NCBI GenBank assembly: GCA_905250125.1
Contig: CAJNOL010000782.1
Coordinates: 35,013 to 99,012 of the forward strand
Length of the DNA: 64,000 bases
Source of the DNA: Rotaria sordida
Lineage: Eukaryota > Rotifera > Eurotatoria > Philodinida > Philodinidae
Direction of reading: 5' to 3'
This document shows, piece by piece, positions 11,993 through 21,066 of this stretch. Made by a program: the position numbers and the translations under genes. Each line of letters starts with the position of its first letter. Position 1 is the first letter of the stretch. The notes below the pieces were generated by a model. That model was not told where the DNA came from. It did not search any database and saw only the letters and a list, made by a program, of their open reading frames with translations.

Positions 11993-13776
11993 TTGAAATT
12001 TGATATACTGAAAAGAAAAATGTCTACTGATGATTATTTAATTGCTTCTCTTCTTTTCATGAGAACACAAATTAATTGTCATGAAGATTTATTAATGATT
12101 ATAATTGATACTACTGGTAATTTACTCAATATCTGTGTCCTCAGCGAACGATCTATTCATGATAATCCATGTTCAATTTATCTTCAGTGGTCTTCTCTTT
12201 TTAGTATTGCTTCAATATGGTTAGGACTAGTAACAAAAATACTTGAAGTATATGAATGTAATATCAAAGCAGTCATAGAGTGCTCACTAATTGAGTTAGT
12301 TCAGTTGTTGATTGGCGCTAGTATCGATCGATTCTTAGGTAGCAGTGCATCAGTCATGTATTGATCGTTGAGTACAATTCGAATAGCAAGACGTTTTTTA
12401 ATCATTTTGTTGATCATTTCTATTCTTATATTTAGTGGAATTTTCTATTGTTATGAAGCAAATGTTCCTTTAGCATGTTATATTCGCAGTTCAATATATC
12501 AATTCTATAATAATTAGATGAATATTTGATATAATATTGTGATACCAAGTAGTTTCATGGCTATTTTTGGTATTTTGACAATCGTCAATGTTCAATAACG
12601 GATTGTTCATTTAACACGCTCAACAATTATAGCTTTTGTGACACATCGAATAAATCATTAATCACAAATGAGAAAAATTGATCGATATCTTCGAAAAATA
12701 TTATTAGTTCAGGTCTGTTTTAAGCATTTCTCTTCTAGCAAAATAATTGCTGTTAGTTGAAAATAAAAAATTATGTTAAATTAACACTGTAGAGCTTTTC
12801 TCAAGTAAAGTGTTCTAATGAAATTCATTTTTTTTTCTTGATAATAGTGATAGATTTCGAAAAAATGAGGAGTTTTCATCAGACGAGAATTTTTTTACTA
12901 ATTTTTAGAAAAAATAATTCTGTCTAGAAATTTACACAATCAATTAATATTTCCGTTAGAAATAAAGACAGGTCGATGTAATCATAATAAATCGACAGCA
13001 ATATTTGGAAGAGAAAAACTCGGAACGTCTTTTTGTCTAATACTGTATAAGACAAAATTATTTTAAAATCCATCGTCTTTACAAAACATTCAAAAAAAAA
13101 GCATAAAACAGCGTTTTGTTACAAATTCAGACATTTTGCTAGAAATCAACAGAATTCTATATAATTTCACCGAAATGATATACAGTTTTGTTTGCTCAGC
13201 ATTGAAATAGGGGAGAAGATAATCACTTGAATCGTGTCTTGAACTACAGGTCTAGAGTCCTCCTATCTAAAGCATATGTCAAAATCAAAATTACGTCGAA
13301 AAGAAACTTCGTTTTGTTGCATTATTTATGAATGTTTTGTGAAGATGATGGACTTTTAAATTATTTTATCCTATATACTATCAGATGAAAAGGCGTCTGA
13401 AGTTTTTCTTTTTCAATTGCTGAAAACCGCAGTTCGCTAGTTGTTGCCATCGTTGAGTTATTGAGAGTACATTCACCCCTCTTTAATTCTGATGTAGACA
13501 CTTGTATTGACAAAAATTATTTAGGTATTGGTTCTTCTCCTACTGAATTTATCAATTGGAGTTCAATGTTTATATGCCAGCTTGACATTAGATCTTAAAA
13601 AAGTTGCTCTTCGCATGATCATCGAAAATTTAGTCTACTCAGTAATGGTTCTGATTCGCCTTATTTCTTATTCAATTTCATTCTATTTATATATTCTATC
13701 CAATTCAATATTTCGTGCAGCATTTCTAAATATATTTTATCGTAAATTATGTCGAACTCAATTATCAAATCAATAA
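11993..13776 (+). pseudogene. Decayed rhodopsin-like GPCR of a rotifer-expanded type
   Basis: Fragments of one seven-helix receptor lie in order. The first part (12000-12360) reads TGNLLNICVLSERSIHDNPCSIYL, the TM1/TM2 region, then ASIDRFLGSSASVMY, equivalent to the DRY region after TM3. Part of TM2-TM3 appears shortened. TM4-TM5 follow with in-frame stops (ARRFLIILLIISILIFSGIF; SSFMAIFGILTIVNVQ then stop). The TM5-TM6 loop RKIDRYLRKILLVQ reaches 12714. TM6-TM7 resume at 13528 after an 810-bp interruption (VLLLLNLSIGVQCLYASL; SFYLYILSNSIFRAAF). The GNLLN...NPCS and FYLYxLSNxxFR signatures match receptors I know from bdelloid genomes; this family link is from memory. At least four stops make it non-functional. 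Confidence 0.7.
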
Positions 13777-13874
13777 TCAATAAATTAATAATTTTAAAAA
13801 GAAACTTGAATGATAATAATAACAACAATATAAAGAAAATTGTGCAGTTTAATGTAACTAGAGGCCCCTGTGAA

Positions 13875-14163
13875 GCAAGGGAGAAAAGCGAGACTCCTGG
13901 AGTTCGTACTTCCACTGTACTCCCCTATACTTTCCTGTACTTCCCTGTACTTCCCCGTACTTCCGCTGTACTTTCCTGTATTCCAACTGTACTTTCCTGT
14001 ACTTTTCTGTACTTCCCTGTACTTTCACTGTACCTTGTTGTACTTCAACTGTACTTCCACTGTACTTCCGCTGTACTTTCCTGTACTTCTCTGTACTTTC
14101 TTGTACTCTGCTGTACTTCCACTGTACTCCGGAAGTACGGGAGTCTCGCCTTTTCCCCCTTGA
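13875..14163. repeat. 10-11-bp minisatellite enclosed by inverted repeats
   Basis: About 20 tandem units of the form TGTACTTYCC (10 bp) or TGTACTTCCRC (11 bp) run from 13915 to 14130. The array is bracketed by an inverted repeat: CAAGGGAGAAAAGCGAGACT at the left, and its reverse complement with small changes at 14140-14163. The layout suggests a transposable cassette with a satellite core rather than a free microsatellite. Long frames through the array are a consequence of its periodicity. Confidence 0.8.
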
Positions 14164-14239
14164 TTGAACTTTAATATTACAGGAAAAATTGATTTAATTT
14201 ACACAAGAAAAAAATTACTGAATGTAAAATATAATACAG

Positions 14240-14352
14240 ATATGACTGACATATATATATACATAATGAACGGCAGATACGACGTATACACATAATGAAT
14301 GGACATATACGACGTATATACATAATGAACGGACATATACGACGTACATATA
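14240..14352. repeat. ~30-bp tandem repeat
   Basis: Three to four copies of a unit containing ACATAATGAACGGACATATA then CGACGTATAT follow one another, with minor substitutions. It is non-coding. Apparent frames across it are periodic artefacts. Confidence 0.75.
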
Positions 14353-14460
14353 TATGTATACTTTTTTTTTCGTTCTGTGACCAATCATATGAAAGTTCCT
14401 GGAAAACTGAAGAAAACTTGTCAAATATAATATAGATGTTCTAACAATAGAAACTTTTGA

Positions 14461-15020
14461 TCCATTATCAGCTATATAAGAAATTACTTGTGACGTTAAC
14501 TTTCTATTTATTTTTTTCAAAGACAAACAATATCTGCTAGAAATTGAAAAGAGTACGATACAAGATAAACATCGACATCCACAAGTGATGTCTTATATAA
14601 CTGATGATGAATCAAAAATTCCTATTATTAGAACATTTCATTAAATTGTACAATTTTCTTTATATCATTATTATTCAAGTTTCTCTTTAAAATTATTCGT
14701 TTGTTATTATACAGGTTTATATACTTGAATGCATTATAATCATATTAAGACATTTATTTATACCTTATTCAAGTTTTATGTCCATCAATATATTTATTAC
14801 GTAGGTCTGTGGTTATGGATTAGTTTATGTTGTATTTTGCTCTTTTTTTCACATTTCTAGCAATTATTGTTTTTCTTTCAAAAAAAATAAATAAATAGAA
14901 AGTTAACGTCACAAGTAATGTCTTATATAGTTGATGATGATCGTACTAAGAAGATCGAAAATTCTTATTATTAGAACATTACATTAAACTAAACAATTTT
15001 CTTTACATTGTTATTATTTT
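14461..15020. repeat. Three copies of a ~55-110-bp segment, one inverted
   Basis: The stretch 14461-14515 (core TTACTTGTGACGTTAACTTT) recurs in reverse complement at 14885-14935. The sequence following that second copy (TCTTATATAGTTGATGATGA) also recurs directly at 14588-14690 with the shared downstream block TATTATTAGAACATT. This is a rearranged duplication, possibly the ends of a small transposon. Confidence 0.6.
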
Positions 15021-15620
15021 CGAAATTTAACAATTCAGTTCACACTGTAAAAAAAACCATAGAAAAATAAATCATACGAACAGTATTTATTAGCCTCATC
15101 AAAATTTCATAGTTCCGTTTAGGCTTTTATGCTGGTTTTATAAACTCGTGTACAGTCAAGAAGATAATAAACCCTTGAAAGCTTTATAAAATTTAATAAT
15201 GCTAATAGACCATTTTCGTGAGGCTTTGTATTCTTCGCATTTTTGTACAGTGTAACTCACATTGATGAAATCTACTACTTCGACTTTAAATGTTTTTGAC
15301 AATAGCAGCATAATAGACAGTATGTCTGTTCAAGCATTTATTAGTCCAAAATGACAAAATTTATGTGGTTAATACTTTCGTCTTTAGATGTATCATTTAT
15401 TAGCATTCATGCCTCGGTGATTGTGTTTCGAGCAAAAGTGCTTTTTTTCTCGATAAATCATTCATAATATGCGTCATTATATTTTGTTTTCTTTTTTCGT
15501 CCAATCCTTTAGAGGAAAAAAAGAAAAAATAATCGAAGGAAATGCGTCATCATATATATAGAACAAAGTTTTGTCGTCAGGTAAAACATGTAAACATATA
15601 GTTAAGAAAAAGCTTTTGTT

Positions 15621-16667
15621 TTGCATTTTTTTTATTATCCAATGAAAAAAACATCAAATGAAAAACAACTTGCGAGTCAATTTTATTTTGCTTGTCGTAA
15701 TGATGATTTTGATTTAGTTATGCGTCTATTAAATCAACATCCATTAGAAGATATTGATCGAATGGAACCAAATGGAAGTACTGCCTTACATGCTGCTTGC
15801 TATTATAAAAATATAGACATTGTTAAAATATTACTTGAACGAGGTTTTACTCGACGTGTTGTAAATAGATTCGATAATACACCTATGGATGAAGCTAATA
15901 CAGAGGAACTTCGACAATTATTTTTAAGACCTAAAACATCAAATCGATTTGGAGGTGATATATCATATGAACGAGAGAAATTAATATGGATTTCAATAGA
16001 TACAAATGAAAAAATTATTATTCAAGATCCTATAACAGATTTATATAAAGGAAATCGTTTAGACTATGGAATATTTCAAGCTGATAATATTATTAAACAA
16101 TTAGATGGTATGCCTAAACTTGATGTTATTCAACGTTTTTTTCGTCGAGCTGTTCAAGAAAAAGATTGTACTCGTTTAATTCAAGCTTATACAGCTGAAA
16201 CAGATTTTTATAATCATGTAAATAATTATCTTTTATCAAGGCAACAAGATAATAGTCTATCACAATTTGTACAAATAATTTATTTTAATGATTCATTACA
16301 TAAAAAATATTCCTATGAAGGAACATGTTATCGAAGTATTATTATTGATTCAGAAGATCAACTTAACTTATTTAAAAAAGGTACTAAAATACTTAATCGA
16401 ACATTTATTTCAACAACTCGAGATCGTCAGATTGCCGAAGAATATATTCTTGATCGTAACAATCAAAATAAATATATAGTTATGATGATATTCAAAATTC
16501 GTCATTGTTATACAGCATTAAATATAAAAGATATGTCAGAATTTCCACATGAAGAAGAAGTGTTAATTATGTATGATAAAATATTTAAAGTTGCAAAAAT
16601 TACTAAACAAAATAATTTTTATATTGAAATTGAATTACGTGATTCAAAATCAAACCAAAAAAAATAA
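15621..16667 (+). CDS. Ankyrin-repeat plus mono-ADP-ribosyltransferase protein, 348 aa
   Basis: This is an intronless frame. The N-terminal part (about residues 18-100) holds ankyrin units: GSTALHAACYYKNIDIVKIL is a canonical one, and DNTPMDEANTEELRQLF a degenerate next one. The C-terminal part (about 140-340) matches the arginine-specific ART fold. It has Arg238 in GTCYRSI, the STT motif at 264-266 (FISTT) and an ExE pair at Glu311/Glu313 (FPHEEEVLI), the R-S-ExE triad used to bind NAD and transfer ADP-ribose to arginine. There is no signal peptide, so the protein is expected to be cytosolic; targets are unknown. The first ATG or Met8 (15642) could be the start. ART genes with varied accessory domains are expanded in bdelloid rotifers (prior knowledge). 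All catalytic residues are present, so activity is plausible. Confidence 0.85.
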   Translation: MHFFYYPMKKTSNEKQLASQFYFACRNDDFDLVMRLLNQHPLEDIDRMEPNGSTALHAACYYKNIDIVKILLERGFTRRVVNRFDNTPMDEANTEELRQLFLRPKTSNRFGGDISYEREKLIWISIDTNEKIIIQDPITDLYKGNRLDYGIFQADNIIKQLDGMPKLDVIQRFFRRAVQEKDCTRLIQAYTAETDFYNHVNNYLLSRQQDNSLSQFVQIIYFNDSLHKKYSYEGTCYRSIIIDSEDQLNLFKKGTKILNRTFISTTRDRQIAEEYILDRNNQNKYIVMMIFKIRHCYTALNIKDMSEFPHEEEVLIMYDKIFKVAKITKQNNFYIEIELRDSKSNQKK

Positions 16668-17185
16668 AGATATATTTTTGTAATGTTTTTAAATATATTG
16701 AAAATAATAAAGTTATATGTATGACACAAATGAAAACATTTTTAATTCATTCGATTATATATTTATGTATAAACTCATCAACTGAAAAGACGATAACAAA
16801 TACAAAAAAAAAAAGATGCAGAACTATATAACAATCGATCAAATTCTATTAAGAACTTTCCTTTTGATATTTAGTCAAAGCTTAAATCACACAATTTTTC
16901 GTCTCAAAATAGTGCAATTAATTCCGTATAATTTGTCCTTTTAGTCAAATTAACTGAAGACTGATAACTTTATTAAGTATCATAGGTTGAGACGTGATGA
17001 AAAGTGTTTGCCAAAAACAAAAGTTAAGGTTACCAAAAATAAGGATTTATCTTGCAATGATAAAACAAAAAGAAAATACTTCGTATAAAATAATATCTAC
17101 ATTATTGAGATCAACTATTGTTCAATATCATCATATTAAATAATAACTAAGCTAATACAAAAAAAAAAATAATCATTTACTAATA

Positions 17186-18340
17186 ATGTCGCTTCTTCCT
17201 GAAGACGAAAATCATATTCAACAAGTAAGAACTTTTAATAAAAAACCTATTTTTTTAATTTTATATATAAATAATAGTTGATGACAAGAACATCACTTCA
17301 ACAATTACGTACAATTAGAAATTCGTTTGATGATGATCCACCACCTTGTAAATTTTTTTTTTCTTCGTTATTAATAACATATTCTTATCTATTGATAAAT
17401 TTTATTTCTTCTAGATCCTGGTCTTCAAATAACAACAAATATTCGTCCTACAACTACATATTTTCTTCCAAAACGTTCGTCGAAAATCCATGATCAAATC
17501 ATTTCAATATCAAGTGATGAATATTCTCTAGAAAGGTAAGATGCGAGCAATTCAAAATTTAAGCACAATGTTCTCCCTACGATATTTATACATGATTAGA
17601 TAGAGTTTGTCAAGCTGGCATAAGAGCATGTTGGTTTTATACTTTGAGAAAAAACTTTTAAGAATGAAAATTCAAACTAAAAATATTATCTTTAAAATTC
17701 CTCAAAAAACCGCCTAAATTAATAATATTTTATTTTTATTCTACATGAAAAACTAAATCTAAAAACATAGTTTAAACTGTTTTTAGATTTAGTTTTTCAT
17801 GTAGAATACAAATAAAATCCTATTAATTTAGGCAATTTTTTGAAGGATTTTAAAGATAATATTTTTAATTTGAATTTTTTGTCCTTAAAAGTTTTTCTCA
17901 ANNNNNNNNNNTTATTTCAAGGCAATTTATATACTTTACATTTTCTTTTTATAACCACAACCAATATTTTCTGTTTATAACTTTATCTATTCACAACGTT
18001 AATTTCAAGTTATGATCATGATTCGATCGTATGGAATACGATTGCGTGTAAATTCCCATTATACACCGCATGCATATCATTATCTTCAAGTGCTTTTTTG
18101 TAGTCTATGTTCGTTTTGATCGATGGATTTCATCAAGTATCAAAATTGTATATTAAAACATTTTATTGTTATTCATTAGTATTAAATAAATTCTCAATAG
18201 ACTGTCATTATCCTAATCGAATATATTATATTTCTCATAATATTTTATTTCCTATCGTTGTTTTTTCTTTAATTTTACTCATTGTTATACTAAGTTTTGA
18301 TCATAGAAGAATAAAAAATATGAAACAAACATATCAATAA
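17186..18340 (+). CDS. Small membrane protein, 4-5 exons, 3' splicing ambiguous
   Basis: Exons 17186-17224, 17278-17347 and 17415-17535 join in frame (MSLLPEDENHIQQ; TRTSLQQLRTIRNSFDDDPP; IRPTTTYFLPKRSSKIHDQI) to a cytosolic-looking N-terminus. A 474-bp intron (17536-18009) follows and exon 4 starts at 18010 (SYDHDSIVWNT). From there one frame runs to 18340 but is broken by a TAG at 18101-18103. Two solutions remove it: a 75-bp in-frame intron starting at the GTATGG near 18028, or two small introns (about 56 and 43 bp) giving IAFYVRFDRWISSSI joined to LNKFSIDCHYPNRI. All versions end with a membrane helix (ILFPIVVFSLILLIVILSF) and a basic tail. If the TAG region were read through, a second helix (CKFPLYTACISLSSSAFL) would give a two-helix topology with a Cys-containing loop. 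The family is not recognised. Confidence 0.55.
17644..17910. mobile_element. Hairpin MITE inside an intron, with assembly gap
   Basis: The sequence from TTTGAGAAAAAACTTTTAAG (17643) is repeated in reverse complement ending at TTTTTCTCAA (17900). The arms are about 125 bp and nearly identical, meeting at a short tip around TAGTTTAAACT (17777). Ten Ns (17901-17910) directly abut the right end. The element lies wholly within intron 3 of the surrounding gene. Confidence 0.85.
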
Positions 18341-19574
18341 ATTTGTTCAAGAACATCACAAAATAAATTACAACATTGTCTAAGAAAGCAAAAAAAAATG
18401 ATCAGTAAATGAATGCAATGCTTCTAACACAAGTTATATTCTTGTTACATATTTTACTATATCAAAAACATATATAATCTTAACACTCAGTAACAATAAA
18501 AAAGCACCATTAGAATTAATTCAAGAATTTTTTTTCTTTTTAGTTCCTATTAATCATTTTGCGGCTTTGTGTATTTGTATTAACAGAGAGAATATGTCAT
18601 CGAGACGTTAAACAATTATTATCAAATATTCATAGATCAGAGTTCATTAGGATTAGTAATATTGTCGTAGTTCAACAAAGTCAAATTTTAATAGTATATT
18701 GTTGTAGTTGAAATGATTTTTAAAGTTATGAAGAATAACATATAAGGAATCTCTTTCAACAATTTGCTTCTATGTTGTCTTCGTTTTATTAGTAGTATTA
18801 TAATAATAATAAATCTTTTTTTTTATTCTCATTCTCTACCACTCAATCAATGAGCGTGTCATCGATTTGGCATATCTTCGTTTTGAGTTAACAGACAACT
18901 GAATTCAGTCTATGAAAATGAATTGAAATTTTATCGGTATTTGGTGGTCTATATATTTTTCTGGTATATTGTTTTGTTTTATTTTTTTTTATGTATTCTC
19001 ATCGATCATTTTACCAATAGAATGTTCTCCTATGTCTGAATAACAATAAAGTATTTATAGGTTGCATTAATGTTTTTATTCATTTCCTGCCGAAATGCAC
19101 ATCATCATAGAAATAGCAATACATGTAGAGGTTTTTTTGTCTTCTATGCTTTTGAAATGATAATTGTAGGTGTTCGCGTGTAGTTTTAAAAGAAACTAGA
19201 TCCTAGATTTTTTTTAAACACTAATTGATCCGTTCGGAGACAACAATATATTCAAACACGATCGATAAATACAACGAAATTGAATGACGTAAATAAATCT
19301 GAGATATAAGTAATGGTCGATTGTTGTTCTAATCGATTTTCTCAAGATGTTTTCAGAAACGCTAGAATGTTCTCACTAATTCCATTTTCTTAAAATGTAT
19401 AAAAATCACGATCACCTTCAACTTTTTGCTTAAGCCTTATAAATATTGATCCAATATCTTTAATAAGTGTCCTTATATGATTGACTCTAGTCACATTTTC
19501 GGTTCAGTTTTTTTCTTCATCATCAATAGGATCGTGCAACATAGCAAATATAGAGAGAAATGCATTATTTTCTT
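18341..19574. other. Intergenic, nothing recognised
   Basis: AT-rich spacer between two plus-strand genes. Short frames are broken and no family motif is visible. The final 200 bp are presumably the 5' flank of the neuropeptide gene. Confidence 0.4.
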
Positions 19575-19617
19575 TCTCTCGCTCTCTCTCTCTCTCTTTC
19601 TCTTTCTCTCTTTCTCA
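19575..19617. repeat. CT/CTTT microsatellite
   Basis: A pyrimidine run of CT and CTTT units lies about 130-170 bp upstream of the neuropeptide start codon. The adjacent purine-rich stretch GGAAGAGAGAG is partly complementary. Confidence 0.8.
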
Positions 19618-19741
19618 AAAATCCGATCGAAAAAACGGAAGAGAGAGTGGAAAATTCACAATATATAAACCGAACAACACCATCAACTGACATTTGCTTC
19701 ACAAAGAAGATTCAAGAGTTTATTTTAACCTATATTATATA

Positions 19742-21066
19742 ATGACTGCTGCTACTATGTCGACAATATTTATTGCTTTAGTTATAGCTACTATATGCCA
19801 ATTAGGCACCATGGGTGAAGAAGAAAAAGTAAGTATACATTAGAGTTCTTATAAAATTGACCAATATGTTGAGATTGAATAAATCTAGAAAGAGAAACTT
19901 CTCTTCTATATTTTCAAGCATAAACAGGAAATGATGACCTAAGGCATTGAAGTCTATTTCAACGTAATATCTAATCTGATATGACAATTTAATAAAAACA
20001 TTTTCGATGATCATCATATATCATTGGAATTTTATTTCAGTAATTTTTTGTTAAATAGAAAAGACGATCTTGTTTTTATTATAATTAGGTCATTTAACAA
20101 GCGTAAATAATAAAGTGTAAACTGCTGAAATCCTTAATTAGAAAGGATCATTAGTCAAGAATGTCAAGAATTATTTATTTATATATTTTCTTTTGTAGAA
20201 ACGTACACTTGATTCATTATCAGGCTCGGATTTCTTTAAAAAGGTTAATTTTTTTGTATATCTTTAATTTTTTTTTCAATTTCATTATCATTTAGAGCCT
20301 TGATAGTCTTTCAGGCAATGATTTTTTTAAACGTGAAGATGAAGTAAATTAGAATTTAATTTATTTATTTTGAATATTTATTGTTTCATATGTATAGAAA
20401 CGAACACTTGATTCCCTTTCTGGCTCGGATTTCTTCAAGAAAGTAAATATAGAAGATAATATATAGATCAACATATTTATTTAATGATATTTAGAGTCTT
20501 GATTCACTCTCGGGCAATGACTTTTTCAAACGTGAAGACGAAGTACTTGATTTTTCTTTTTGCTAAATTAATATTTATATGTTATCATTTTCTATTAAAA
20601 TAGAAACGCACTCTAGATTCATTATCGGGTTCAGATTTTTTCAAGAAGGTATACTTTTTGTTTTGATTTTGTTATTATTATTGTTTTTTTTTTAATTTAA
20701 TTTTTCTTTTAGAGTTTAGATTCATTATCTGGCAATGATTTCTTTAAGAAGGTATTTATTTAAATCAAATATATTTTTTTAATTGTTTTTGTTTTTTGTA
20801 TTTTTAGAGTTTGGATTCATTAAGTGGAAATGATTTTTTCAAAAAGGTATATTTTTTTTTAAATATTATTATAGAAATTAAGAGATTTCTTTTTTCTTTT
20901 TTTTTTTTAATACAAATAGAGTTTGGATTCATTATCAGGCAATGATTTTTTTAAACGTAATATGAAACCATGGGGACTCAATACTATTTCAGGACGACAT
21001 AGTCATCGTCATCATCCATATAGGGTATATGACCGTTTTTCTGTTATAAATCATCAAGATAAATAA
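19742..21066 (+). CDS. Neuropeptide precursor with eight LDSLSG(S/N)DFF peptides, nine exons
   Basis: Exon 1 (19742-19828) encodes a signal peptide (MSTIFIALVIATICQLG) and ends EEEK. Seven microexons follow (20199-20243, 20296-20343, 20398-20442, 20495-20542, 20604-20648, 20713-20751, 20808-20846; 45, 48, 45, 48, 45, 39 and 39 nt), then a last exon (20920-21066). Every intron is phase 0, so the 180-residue frame is open throughout. Exons 2, 4 and 6 encode KRTLDSLSGSDFFKK. Exons 3 and 5 encode SLDSLSGNDFFKREDE. Exons 7, 8 and 9 carry SLDSLSGNDFF. KK or KR sites bracket every copy, so convertase cleavage would release three TLDSLSGSDFF and five SLDSLSGNDFF, not amidated because no Gly precedes the basic pair. 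The core resembles orcokinin/pedal-peptide family members such as nematode FDSLAGSGF-type peptides; that assignment is inference. The last exon adds a His/Arg-rich C-terminal peptide starting NMKPWGLNTISG. Confidence 0.9.

Noticed and set aside
13749..14174. Long overlapping open frames (141 and 97 codons) rich in TSLYFPVL-type repeats
   Set aside because: They are read through the TGTACTTYCC minisatellite. The repeated unit simply lacks stops in two frames.
14199..14526. Minus-strand frames with repeated YTSYMSIHYV motifs
   Set aside because: They are periodic translation of the ~30-bp tandem repeat, with no leader or splice support.
16288..16479. 63-codon plus-strand frame
   Set aside because: It is an out-of-frame shadow of the ART domain.
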